Shown here: in pieces, positions 45,854 to 55,524 of the stretch
Position numbering within the stretch: position 1 is the stretch's first letter
Layout of the letters: each line of letters starts with the position of its first letter
Assembly: GCA_016722575.1 (NCBI GenBank)
Contig: JADKIY010000002.1
Location: 372,001 to 436,000 of the forward strand
Reading direction: 5' to 3'
Source of the DNA: Elusimicrobiota bacterium
Lineage (GTDB): Bacteria > Elusimicrobiota > Elusimicrobia > FEN-1173
Length of the DNA stretch: 64,000 nucleotides
Made by a program: the position numbers and the translations under genes
The notes under the pieces: model-generated
Seen by the model: only the letters and a program-made list of their open reading frames with translations
Databases searched by the model: none
Told to the model about the DNA's origin: nothing

Positions 45854-48800
45854 CTGAAAAACCGTTTTCGCCCCTTCGCGCGCGCCCTCCTGATGGGGCT
45901 GACGCTCCCCCTGACGGGCCTCGGACTCCGGGCCGAACCGGCTCCCGCCGTTCAGTTCCGCGGGGACGCTTACGATCCCGCCTTCGCTTTCGTGCCTCCC
46001 AGCGGGCACGGGACCGCGGGACCCCACCATCTGGTGTTGTCGGACAACGGCAAGCTCATCGTCCAATCGAAGTCCGGCGTTGTGGTCAGCTCCCAGACGC
46101 TCCTGAATTTCTGGGACGCGGCCCTGCCGGCCGCCGACTTTCGTTCCACCGCTTGGCCCCGGATCCACTTCGACCCCATAACCCAACGATACATCGCCAC
46201 GGCCCTGGGAACGACCTCGAACCGCGTCGTCATCCGGGTCTCTCCCCCGCAATTCTTCGCCTTGGTGGCCGTGTCGGAAACCGACGACCCCACCGGCCCC
46301 TGGAAGAAATACGCCTTCAACCTGAACACCGACGCCGCGTCCCCCCTGCGCCCCGTGATCGGCGTCAACGTCACACAAACGGGCTTCAGCCATCGTTGGA
46401 TCGCCCTGACGCTCGTGGCGACCAACCTGGGGGCGGCGGACGGTTGCCACCTTTACGTGTTCGAAAAAAACGACCTGATCAACAACGCCGTCACGCCGAC
46501 CACCGTGACCCGGTTCGGCAAAGTCGCGAACAACCCCGTCTCGCCGATGGTGCCGAACCTCAACACCGCGCAGGACGATCTTTACTTTTTGGAATCCCGC
46601 TTCGGCGACGGGGGTATTTTTTACAGTTTGGGGGAAGTGACGGACAAAGGCGGGCCCGTCCTCGGCGCCGTGTCCTCGCGGAACATCGCGACCCCCTATC
46701 TGCACCTCCCGTCGACCTTCCCCTTTCACCCCCAATCCGGCACCTCGGACAAGATTTCGGCCTCCAAAAGCGAGATTCAGTCCTTAATTTTCGACGGGAC
46801 CTCCCTGTGGTCGGCCCAAACGGTTTACGGCCTTTCGCCCACGCGCTCGGCCATTCAATGGCACCACTGGAACCCGGTCAATCTCGCCGACTTCGACGCC
46901 GGTGTTCTTGAGGATTTGACCGGGGCCAACATGTACGACTACCCGTCCTTGTCCGTCACTCCCCTGGGCGACGTCCTGATCGGATTCACCCGTTTTTCTG
47001 GAACGACGTTCCCGTCGGCCGGCTACGCGTTCCGCGCCGCCAACGACCCGGCCGGAACCCTTCAAAAACCGGAAATTTACAAAGTCGGTCTGGCCCCTTA
47101 CCACCCCTTGGGCGCGGGGGCCAATCCCTGGGGCTATTTCAGCACAACCGCCCTCGACCCCTCCGACGGTCACAGCCTTTGGACCCTTCAGAACTACGCC
47201 GAAGCGCCGGTCTTTAACGGCGACACCTTCGACGACGCCTGGGGCCTTCAATGGGCCCGGGCCATTCCCCCCGTCAACCCCCCGACCATGCTCGCTCCCG
47301 CGGCCTTGGGCGTCTCCAGCGTTCAATGGAATTGGTCCGACAACTCGCACAACGAAACCGGGTTCAACCTTCGGCGCACCGCGGACAACGGGGCCATCGT
47401 TCTCGCCTTGGCCGCCAACACGACCTTTTACCGGCAGACGGGCCTGACGCCCAACGCCGCCCAGCGGGCCTACGCGCAGGCCTTCAATTCGGCGACAACC
47501 GTCAACGGCGGAAATTCGAGCGTGATTTACACGTTGGCCAATCCGCCCACCGGCACCGCCGTGACCATTCGTTCCTCCAACACGGCGACCCTCGCCTGGA
47601 ACGCCAACGGCAATCCCGCCGGCACGGAGTATCGCCTCCAAGGGGCCACGAGCGTTCCCCTGCTGGCGCTGGCCTCGGAATCAACCACCACGGCCACCAC
47701 GATTTCCTTTAACACTCTGACCCCCGACACGACCTGGTTTTTCCGGGTGCGCGCCCGGAACGCCAACGGGGTCAACAGCGCCTTTGACGCCACCGTTTCA
47801 ACGCTAACGTTGCCCGCGCCACCGGCCGCGCCCTCCGCGCCGGACGCGGTGGCCCGGAGCACCGGGAGCCTCACCTGGGGGTGGACGGATCTCGCCGCGA
47901 ACGAAGCGGGGTTCCGGGTCCGCCGGGCTTCGGACAGCGTGGTGTTGATCGGCACTCTCCCGGCCAACAGCGCCCAATGGCTTCAGACGGGCCTGACCCC
48001 CAACGCGCCCCAGCGGGTCTTCGCGGAATCCTTTAACGTCACGGCCTCCAGCGCCTCGGGATTTTCCCCCACCCGTTACACCCTGGCCACCGCGCCGGTG
48101 GCCAGCACCGTCGCCATCGTCGCGCCGCAAACGGCGCGATTCACCTGGCTGGCCAACGGGAACCCGGCCGGCACGGTCTACCAAGTGTCCTTCGCCCAAA
48201 GCGGGTTCGACCCGTCGTTTTTCTCGACGACCGGAACGTTCCGGAACTTCCCCGGATTGACGCCGAACACCACCTATGAATTTCAAGCGAGCGCCCAAAA
48301 CGCCGAAGGGATTTTCTCGGCCCCCAGCGCCCTTTTGACGCTTTGGATTCCCTCCCTGACCCCCAACGCGCCCTCGGCGGTCACGGCCGTCGCCTTTTCC
48401 ACCCACAGCGTTTCCTGGGCCTGGACGGACAACGCCAACAACGAAGACGGTTTTCGGGTTCGCCGGTCTTCGGACAACCTCAATCTTTCGGGCGATCTGC
48501 CGGTCAACTCCACGGGGTTTGTCCACGTCGGGCTGGGTCCCAACGCCCCCGCCCAAGTGCGCGCGGAGTCCTTTAACGCGACGGGCTCAAGCGCTTCAGC
48601 ACCGTCGGCCACGGCGTATTCTCTCGCGGCCCCCCCTTCGTCCTTGGCGTTCCTGGGCGTGTTTCCCACCAGCGCCTCCTTCGGCTGGTCCAACGGCGGC
48701 AATCCCGGGGGCACCCTGTTCCGGGCCGAACGGTCCTTGAACGGCGCGGCGTACGTTGAAATCGCCACCACGACCCTGACCAGCGCGTTGGCCCCGGCGC

Positions 48801-50628
48801 TCGCGCCGGACACGACCTATTTCTTCCGAGTGCGGGCGGAAAATACGGAGGGAACGACCACGGCTTATTCCAACGTGGTGACGACCCGCACGATTCCCCT
48901 GGCGCCCTTGGCCCCGTCGCTGTTCGTGATCGACGAATCCACGGTTTCCATAACCTGGGGATGGACGGACAACGCCGCCAACGAAACCGGTTACCGCGTG
49001 CGGCGCACGACCGACAACGCCTCCCTGTCCGGGGATCTTCCGGCTGGAACGGCGTCCTTCCTTCAAACCGGGTTGTCGCCCAACCGGTCCCAACAGATTT
49101 ACGTCGAAGCCTTCAACGCGGGCGTACCGGGGCTTCGGGGTCCCTGGCCCATTTTACCGACGCCGCGCAACCGGACGTTCCCGCGGCGGCGCCGACCGCG
49201 AGCACCGTGTTGTTGACCTGGCCCGCCAACGGGAATCCCCCGGGCACCGTTTACGAATCCCAATTCGGGGCGTCCGTGGAAACCTACGGGGCCGCCCTCT
49301 CGAGCACCGCCACCGCCCGCCTGTTCACAGGGTTGGCCGAGAACACGACGTATTTCTTCCGCGTGCGGGCCGTGAACGGCGACGAAAACCCCACGGGCTA
49401 CTCCGGCGTGTCGGCCCGTACGGCCCTGGGGCCGCCGGCCGCTCCGTCGGTGCCGGTCGTGATCGATCGGTCCACGGGGTCCCTGAGATGGGGATGGACG
49501 GACAACGCCACGAACGAAGCGTCCTACAGGTTCTTCGCCCGGATCGGCGCTTCGGACCAGGACCTCTCCGGCCCCCTCTCCCCGAACACGACCTTTTACA
49601 TGGACACCGATTTCCCGACGGCCAACACGCCCCGGCGGGCTTTTGTTCGGGCGAGCAACGCCACGGGCGACGCCGATTCGGGCCTCTCTCCCGTGGCCTA
49701 CACGTTGGCGAACCCGCCGACCGGGAGCGCGGTCTCGATCTACGTTTCGAGCGTTACTCTGCGGTGGAACGCCAACGGCAACCCCCTCGGCACCGTTTAC
49801 CGGGCCGAGAAAGCCTTCGGCCCCGGGGACTTTGAGGAATTCCAATCGGGGTCGAGCCTGGAAGCCACCGCCGTTGGCCTGGCCACCGGCCCCTACCGCT
49901 TCCGCGTGCGCGCGGAAAACGGGGACGAACGGCTCACCGCCTACGACGCCGTGATTCAGGCGTCGGTGACCGTGCCCAACGTGTTCTCCGTCTGTTCCGA
50001 CGGCGGCGCCTTTTCCTACGGCGCGACCAATGTGATCGTTCCCCCGGGTTCAGCGACCTGCGGCACGGTGTTCACCGTCCTCAACCCTGGGACATTCCCC
50101 AATGGCACCGGTCCGACCGGAACGTTGACGCCCCTGGGCGTGGGAGCGGACATTTCGGCGGTCCCGCCCGTGTGCGGGTTTTCCGTGACGTTGAGCTACG
50201 CCGACGCGGACGTGGCGGGCATCGACGAATCGACCCTCGTGATCGCCCGCTACGACGGGGCCCGGGGATTCTGGGTCCCCCTGCCCTCCCGGGTGGAGGC
50301 GACCACCAATAAAGTCACCGCGGCCCAGGCCTGCACCAGCCTCGTGCAGGTCATGGGACGGGCCCCTTCCAACACCGTATCGACGGCCGTGGCGTACCCG
50401 GTGCCCGCCCGCACCCAAATCACGTTTTCCAATTTACCGGCGGCGGCCCGGATTCAAATTTACACCGTGAGCGCGGAGAAAGTTCGGGAGTTCGACGCCG
50501 ACAGCGGCGGGCAGGCGGTGTGGGACCTGCGGAACGAATCGGGCGAAACCGTGGCGAGCGGCACCTATTTGGCGCGGATTGAAAAATCCGGCCAGGACGA
50601 CGTGGTCAAAGTGGTGGTTCAGCGATGA
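45854..50628 (+). CDS. Exported FnIII-repeat surface protein with FlgD-like tail, interrupted by a one-base frameshift
   Basis: About 1,591 residues after adding one base. From CTG at 45854 (six bases after AAAGGA) the N-terminus is a signal peptide (KNRFRPFARALLMGLTLPLTGLGLRAEP). Residues about 30-470 look like a beta-propeller. Then come ten FnIII-like modules in five two-module units: type A with WGWTDNAANE, GFRVRR and GLTPNAP; type B with WNANGNP, GT-Y and FRVRA. Units start near 47325, 47875, 48415, 48955 and 49490, a 540-base period. The frame breaks around 49128-49131 (GGGG): one missing base makes it run into arginine-rich nonsense to 49216, while the other frame continues correctly from there. 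The end has an FlgD-like module (YPVPARTQITF, IQIYTVSAEKVREF, WDLRNESGETVASGTYLARI). Likely surface exposed. Confidence 0.88.
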
Positions 50629-51554
50629 AAAATCGATCGGCGGCGTTGTTGGCGGGCGTGATCGCCCTCGCCGGACCCCTTCGGGCGGGCGGGTTTTCGT
50701 CCTCGGCCAAAGGGACCTCGGCGGCGGATTTCCTGAAGATCGGCGTGGGCGCCCGGCCCCTGGCCCTCGGCGAAGCCTACACGGCCCTGGCCGACGACGC
50801 CCTGGCCCTTTCCTGGAACCCGGCGGGACTCTCGCGCACGCCCCACCTGTCGGTGGTCTTGGCCCACACGGCTTATCTGGAGTCCATTAATTTCGAACAC
50901 GCGGCCGTGGCCCTCAAACTCCCGCTCGGTTTGGCCGTCGGCGGCGCCCTACAATTTCAAACCGTGGGCGACGTGACCGGCCGCGACAGCGCGGGCGCGG
51001 CCACGGGCGGATTATCGCCCAAGGACATGGCCTTCGCCTTGGGCGCCGCCCAGAGCCTGGGCGTGGTGTCGGTGGGCCTCGCCGGGCGGTTCGTGAAAAG
51101 CGAACTGGCCGACGCCGCCAACACGGTGGCCTTCGACGCCGGCGTCCTGACCGGGCCGATGTTGGGCGACCGGGTGCGCCTGGGCGCCACGGCGGCGAAC
51201 CTGGGCGGCAAACTCAAATTCGACGACGCGTCCAACCCGCTCCCCGTGACCTACCGGGCGGGGGGGGCGGTTCGCTTGTCGCCCGCTTTCTTGGTGTCGG
51301 CCGACGCCATCCTCCGACGGGACAACAAACCCGTCGCGGCGGGCGGCCTGGAGTGGAACCTTCCCGCCACGAGCGGCTGGACCTTCGCGGTGCGGGGCGG
51401 CTACAACACCCGGACCGCGGGCGACGTGGGCGGTCTGACGGGCCTCTCCGCCGGTCTGGGGTTCGGCTTTAAAACCCTGCAAATCGATTACGCCCTGGTC
51501 CCTCTCGGGGATTTGGGCCTCACCCACCGCCTCTCCCTGTCCTACCGCCTTTAA
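50625..51554 (+). CDS. PorV/PorQ-family outer-membrane protein
   Basis: 309 residues. Signal peptide (RSAALLAGVIALAGPLRAGGF), then the family's hallmark TSAADFLKIGVGARPLALGEAYTALADDALALSWNPAGLSR. The rest is strand-rich with barrel periodicity (VVLAHTAYLESINFEHAAVALKLPLGLAVGGALQFQTVGDVTGRD, AVRGGYNTRTAG, GLSAGLGFGFKTLQIDYALVPLGDLGLTHRLSLSYRL). PorV is the outer-membrane shuttle of the type IX secretion system in Bacteroidota; homologues elsewhere have unclear roles. Its ATG overlaps the FnIII stop by four bases (ATGA), linking the two functionally. Confidence 0.92.
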   Translation: MKNRSAALLAGVIALAGPLRAGGFSSSAKGTSAADFLKIGVGARPLALGEAYTALADDALALSWNPAGLSRTPHLSVVLAHTAYLESINFEHAAVALKLPLGLAVGGALQFQTVGDVTGRDSAGAATGGLSPKDMAFALGAAQSLGVVSVGLAGRFVKSELADAANTVAFDAGVLTGPMLGDRVRLGATAANLGGKLKFDDASNPLPVTYRAGGAVRLSPAFLVSADAILRRDNKPVAAGGLEWNLPATSGWTFAVRGGYNTRTAGDVGGLTGLSAGLGFGFKTLQIDYALVPLGDLGLTHRLSLSYRL

Positions 51555-51563
51555 TCTCGCCAT

Positions 51564-51596
51564 AAAAAAAGCGCCGCCGGCCGAAGCCGACGGCGC
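51564..51596 (-). terminator. Rho-independent terminator of the spoVG operon
   Basis: Minus strand GCGCCGTCGGC, TTCG loop, GCCGGCGGCGC (one U-G pair), then seven T. It ends the minus-strand run and lies 21 bases after the spoVG stop. Confidence 0.93.
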
Positions 51597-51617
51597 CGTC
51601 GAATACGTTTCCGCTGG

Positions 51618-51914
51618 TTAGGCCTCTTTGGGAGCGGCCGCCGGGCCGCCCGGCGGGGCGCGCTTCACCTCGTCCTCGTAGGCCGTGAAAATCCGCTTCT
51701 CCAAATAAGTCCGAAAATCCGCGTTGATGGGGTGGGCCACGTCTTTAAAAGTTCCGTCGGGGAGCTTGCGGGACGGCATGCAGAGCATCACGCCCTTGTC
51801 GCCTTCCACGATTTTCATGTTGCGGACGGCGAAGCATTTGTCAAAGGTGACCGTGACAAACGCTTTGAGCTTGTCCTCGTTGCGCAGCGTAACGCGAATC
51901 TCGCTGATTTCCAT
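51618..51914 (-). CDS. spoVG: SpoVG-family RNA/DNA-binding regulator
   Basis: 98 residues from ATG 51914 (GAGGTG before it): EISEIRVTLRNEDKLKAFVTVTFDKCFAVRNMKIVEG, then KGVMLCMPSRKLPDGTFKDVAHPINADFRTYLEKRIFTAYE, a full SpoVG. SpoVG binds RNA and DNA and modulates cell-envelope and sporulation genes in Firmicutes; here sporulation is not implied. Last gene of the ispE operon, followed by a terminator. Confidence 0.95.
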   Translation of the reverse strand: MEISEIRVTLRNEDKLKAFVTVTFDKCFAVRNMKIVEGDKGVMLCMPSRKLPDGTFKDVAHPINADFRTYLEKRIFTAYEDEVKRAPPGGPAAAPKEA

Positions 51915-51956
51915 GTTGTCACCTCGGCGTTCAACGGCGTTGTCCAAAAGGGCGGT

Positions 51957-52868
51957 TCACGGTGCGCGCCGGTCCGCGGACCGGACCAGCCAAAGGTCCC
52001 AGGGTTCGCGGGACAGGCGCCGGAGCACCGCCCGGCCTTGGGCGGGCGTCTCCACGACGCCGAAAACGGAGGAGCCGGACCCCGACATCCGGGCGGCCAA
52101 ACAACCCGATTGTTCGAGCGCCCGCCGGGCTTTCGCCACCGCGGGCAGCCGAGGGAGCACCGCTTCTTCGAGCCGATTGAAAAGTTCCGGCGCCCAAAGG
52201 CGCGCCGGCGCTCCGTCGATCAGGGCTCTTTTTAGTTTAAGCCCCGAACGCCGCTTTGTCAACGGAAATCGAAGGGCCCGGTAGGCGTCGGGGGTCGAGG
52301 AAAACACCCGGGGGTACACGAGAACGAAATGCCGGACCGCCGGCCGGCGAGGCATTAAAAATTCCAATTTCTCCCCGACCCCTCGGCCCTCGGCCAGGCC
52401 CCCCCGTAGAAAAAAAGGAACGTCCGCGCCCAACCGCCGGGCCGGGAGTCGGAAACGCTTTTCGGGAAAGGGGCGGTCGCCCCGGGTAAAAAACCATTGG
52501 GCTTTGAGGGCCGCCGCCGCGTCGCTGGAACCCCCGCCCAGCCCCGCCCCGAGCGGGATTTTCTTCGCCAGGTCGAACCGGAGCGGAACGGCCTTCGGGT
52601 CCTCCGCCGCGAAGGCCCGGGCGGCGCGGACCACCAAATTGTCGTCGGTCGCCGTCAACCCCGGGAAGGAACAGAACAGTCGGGGTCCCCCGGACGGATC
52701 CGGCCGCGCCCGCAGGGTGTCCGCCAGCGAAATTTCCTGAAACAACGTCGAGAGGGTGTGGTAGCCGTCGGAGCGGCGGCGAAAAATTTCGAGAAACAGG
52801 TTGATCTTGGCCGGGGCGGGGAAGGCGCGGGGGGCCGCGGCCCCTGTTCGGGAAGACGGCATCGTCAC
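51957..52868 (-). CDS. ispE: 4-diphosphocytidyl-2-C-methyl-D-erythritol kinase
   Basis: About 303 residues. GHMP-kinase blocks: FPAPAKINLFLEIFRRRSDGYHTLSTLFQEISLAD and IPLGAGLGGGSSDAAAALKA (phosphate loop), and C-terminal SGCLAARMSGSGSSVFGVVET. Enzyme of the MEP isoprenoid pathway. The GTG at 52868 overlaps the TPR-LolB stop codon by four bases (GTGA); an ATG two codons further is also possible. Confidence 0.96.
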   Translation of the reverse strand: MTMPSSRTGAAAPRAFPAPAKINLFLEIFRRRSDGYHTLSTLFQEISLADTLRARPDPSGGPRLFCSFPGLTATDDNLVVRAARAFAAEDPKAVPLRFDLAKKIPLGAGLGGGSSDAAAALKAQWFFTRGDRPFPEKRFRLPARRLGADVPFFLRGGLAEGRGVGEKLEFLMPRRPAVRHFVLVYPRVFSSTPDAYRALRFPLTKRRSGLKLKRALIDGAPARLWAPELFNRLEEAVLPRLPAVAKARRALEQSGCLAARMSGSGSSVFGVVETPAQGRAVLRRLSREPWDLWLVRSADRRAP

Positions 52869-55042
52869 GGTTGGGCGGGCAGGGAAAAAAGGTCGCCGGC
52901 GGCCGGCGGATTGACCATGATTTGGGTAAAAGTGAGGGTCAGGGACCCCGCGTCGGAATTCAAACGAATCAGGGTCGGCACCCGGAGGCCTTCTTTTTCG
53001 ACGGTGTTTTCAAAACGGATTCGGAGCGGGCCATCGGCCGCGCCCCACCGGGCCTCCGCGAGCGTTTTCTCCCGTCCGCGCAGGACCATCGCTCCGACGG
53101 GGGATTCGTAGACCACGTCGTCGCCGTCCTGGCGGGCGGAGACGGACGGGGCGTCAAACCCGGCGGTCCATTCGCCCGAAAGAACCCGATTCAACAGGGT
53201 CAGCCATTCGTCCACGGCGGGGTCGCCGATCTCCGGCGGAAGCCATTGGGTGCCGGACGACGTGTGGACCATTACCGCCGCCGGGGCGAAGAGCGGTCCC
53301 AGGATTTCCAGCCGGAAGCGGCCGGGCCGGGCGTAGTGCCACACCCCGCGACCCGCGACGCCGCGCCCCCGCCACCGTCCGTCCACTTCGACAAACCCGG
53401 ACAACCCGCGCAACTGGCGGAAATTGCCTTCGACCCGCTTCAACAACGTGCGCGCGGCCGTCCGGGGGGCCACGTTTTTGATCCGGCCTTCGTCGCCCAA
53501 GCGCTTCAGTAATTCTTTGTGGTTGGGGTCGAGCAACAAGCCTTCCTGCCAGGCCCGCATGGATTCGTCCTTTTTGCCCCGGGCCTCCAACACGTCGCCG
53601 TAATGCTGCCAAACGGCCGGGTCATCGGCGGGATGCACGCTGGCGGCCAGGGCCGTTTCCGCTTCTTCCAAACGCCCCAACCGAAAATACACCCAGCCCA
53701 AGGAGTCCCGGTAGGCGGGATTGTCGGGCGCCAGGGCCACGGCCCGTTGAATAAGATCCAGCGCTTCCGGAAGGCTTTCCCCCCGCTCGGCCAAGCTGTA
53801 GCCCAAATAATTCAACGCCAGATGGTGCCGGGGGTCCGCGGCGATGGCGTTCCGAAGGGCGGGAGCGGCCTTGTCAAAGCGGTGGAGGCGGTCCCAATTC
53901 ATGGCCAGACGGAATTGAACGTCGGCGCGGCGCGGGTCGATTTTCAACGCCCGCTCATACCAGCCGATCGCTTTTCGAATTTGGCCGTTGTCTTCCTGGG
54001 CTTGCCCCAGATACTGCATGAAATCGGGGTTTTCCGGATGGGCCTTTTGAAGACGGGCCAGGGTTTTGACCGTGTCCCGGGGGCGGCCCAAGCGCTGGTA
54101 ATAGGACGCCAATCGGAGCAACACCCCGGTCTGGGGAGCGGCCCGGGCCGCCAGAGCCATGTGTTGAACCGCGTCCGCCCAGCGCTCCTGCTCCTGGGCC
54201 ACGAGGGCGCGCCAAAAATTAACGACCGGGTCCCGGGGCGCGGAAACCGCGGCCCGGTCGAAGGCCGGCCGGGCCCGGGACATGTCCCCGGCCTGGAAAT
54301 AAAGCTGGCCCAACCGGGCGTTCACTTCGGGATTGTCGGCGACGCGGACGGCGTATTCCTCGTAGCCCGCGATGGCGGCGGCCGTGTCGCCCCGAACGTC
54401 GTAAAGTCCCGCGAGCCCCAGAAGGGCGTCGACGTTCCCGGGATCCGATTCCAATATTTTTTTCCAGTGGCGTTCGGCCCCGGCGGCGTTCCCTTCGTGC
54501 TCCAACAACTTGGCCAGCCGGTCCCGCACCGCGTCGGCCACTTCCCCGTCCCCGCTTTCTTTGAGGAACTTCTCCAGGGCGCCGGCGGCCACGGCGGGGT
54601 CCGTCAGCCGCGTCTGACTGGTGGCCCACCCGAGCGCGTCCACGTTGGCGGGGTCCAGCTTCAACGCCCGGTCAAAGGCCGTTTGGGCCTTGTCCGATTG
54701 CCCGGCGGCCAAAAAGGTGCGGCCCAGCAGAATTTGGTATTCGGCGTTTTCCGGAAAACCATCGGCCAGGGCCCGGGCCGTTTGGACCGCGAGGTCCCAG
54801 CGCCCGGCGGCCAGGCTGGCTTCGACCAGGGCCGCGCGCACCGCCGCCGCCTCCGGGTCGCGCTTTAAAACGTTTTCATACATTTCCGCCGCAACGGCGG
54901 GCCGGCCCGCCCGTTCCTCCAACAGCCCCCGAAGGAACAACCGGTATCCGTCCCAGGGCGAAGCCGCGGCGGTCGCGGCACCGAGCAGCGCCGCGGCGGC
55001 CACGGCGAGAATCCGGCGAGAGGTTCGGTCAGCGGGGGTCAA
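52865..55042 (-). CDS. TPR protein fused to a LolB-like lipoprotein-insertion domain
   Basis: 725 residues. Signal peptide ILAVAAAALLGAATAAASPWDGYR. About twelve TPR units from residue 25 to 535: VAAEMYENVLKRDPEAAAVRAALVEASLAAGRWDLAVQTARALADGFPENAEY, ANVDALGWATSQTRL, FMQYLGQAQEDNGQIRKAIGWYERALKIDP and others. Residues about 537-725 are LolB-like: LRGLSGFVEVDGRWRGRG, RPGRFRLEILGPLFAPAAVMVHTSSGTQWLPP, SLTLTFTQIMVNPPA. LolB accepts outer-membrane lipoproteins; no lipobox is seen here, and the signal peptide has no Cys at the cleavage point. lolB lies next to ispE in many Gammaproteobacteria, which supports the call. TTG start overlaps rimI by 14 bases. Confidence 0.85.
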   Translation of the reverse strand: MTPADRTSRRILAVAAAALLGAATAAASPWDGYRLFLRGLLEERAGRPAVAAEMYENVLKRDPEAAAVRAALVEASLAAGRWDLAVQTARALADGFPENAEYQILLGRTFLAAGQSDKAQTAFDRALKLDPANVDALGWATSQTRLTDPAVAAGALEKFLKESGDGEVADAVRDRLAKLLEHEGNAAGAERHWKKILESDPGNVDALLGLAGLYDVRGDTAAAIAGYEEYAVRVADNPEVNARLGQLYFQAGDMSRARPAFDRAAVSAPRDPVVNFWRALVAQEQERWADAVQHMALAARAAPQTGVLLRLASYYQRLGRPRDTVKTLARLQKAHPENPDFMQYLGQAQEDNGQIRKAIGWYERALKIDPRRADVQFRLAMNWDRLHRFDKAAPALRNAIAADPRHHLALNYLGYSLAERGESLPEALDLIQRAVALAPDNPAYRDSLGWVYFRLGRLEEAETALAASVHPADDPAVWQHYGDVLEARGKKDESMRAWQEGLLLDPNHKELLKRLGDEGRIKNVAPRTAARTLLKRVEGNFRQLRGLSGFVEVDGRWRGRGVAGRGVWHYARPGRFRLEILGPLFAPAAVMVHTSSGTQWLPPEIGDPAVDEWLTLLNRVLSGEWTAGFDAPSVSARQDGDDVVYESPVGAMVLRGREKTLAEARWGAADGPLRIRFENTVEKEGLRVPTLIRLNSDAGSLTLTFTQIMVNPPAAGDLFSLPAQP

Positions 55043-55520
55043 GGTTTTTCTCCATCAGGACGGCGGTTTCGGTTCCCTCGTAGAAACGGGGCCGCCGTCC
55101 GGTTTCCCGAAATCCCAATCGACGATACAGCGCCAGGGCGGGGACGTTGGACAGACGCACTTCGAGGGTGGCCAGGCGGCCGCCCTCGGCGACGGCCCGG
55201 GCGATCAACCGCTCCAGGAGCGCCCGGCCGAGCCCCCGTCCGCGCAGCGCGGGGTCGACCACCAGATTGGCCAGTTGGGCTTCCGGAGGGATCCACCAAT
55301 AGACGCCGAAGGCCCGGACCCGGCCGTCGGCCGAGAGATAGGCGAGTCCCCGCGACCGGGGCGCGGAAAGTTCTTCTTCGATTTGCCGGAGAGACCAGGG
55401 GGACGGGGAACTTTGAGATTCGAGGGCGGCCAAGTCGCCCGGCGGCGCGTCGGTCCAGGGGACCCAACGGCCCTCGGCGAGCGGGTCCGTCACCGGGAGA
55501 GACAAGGCGGCGACCGCCAA
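55029..55520 (-). CDS. rimI: Ribosomal protein alanine N-acetyltransferase
   Basis: 163 residues. GNAT blocks: LRQIEEELSAPRSRGLAYL, QLANLVVDPALRGRGLGRALLERLIARAVAEGGRLATLEVRLSN (acetyl-CoA loop RGRGLG), and ALALYRRLGFRETGRRPRFYEG. It acetylates ribosomal S18. The frame opens at a TTG (55520); a GTG at 55493 (GTG ACG GAC) is an alternative. It follows tsaB by 4 bases, part of the tsaE-tsaB-rimI group. Confidence 0.92.
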   Translation of the reverse strand: MAVAALSLPVTDPLAEGRWVPWTDAPPGDLAALESQSSPSPWSLRQIEEELSAPRSRGLAYLSADGRVRAFGVYWWIPPEAQLANLVVDPALRGRGLGRALLERLIARAVAEGGRLATLEVRLSNVPALALYRRLGFRETGRRPRFYEGTETAVLMEKNLDPR

Positions 55521-55524
55521 GCGA

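Noticed and set aside
50625..51554. Complete type IX secretion system.
   Set aside because: Only a PorV/PorQ-type protein and FlgD-like tails are seen; no PorU, SprA or PorL/M genes lie in the window.
51541..51600. Terminator on the plus strand after the PorV-like gene.
   Set aside because: The hairpin is there, but the T-run lies only on the minus strand side, so it ends spoVG, not the plus-strand gene.
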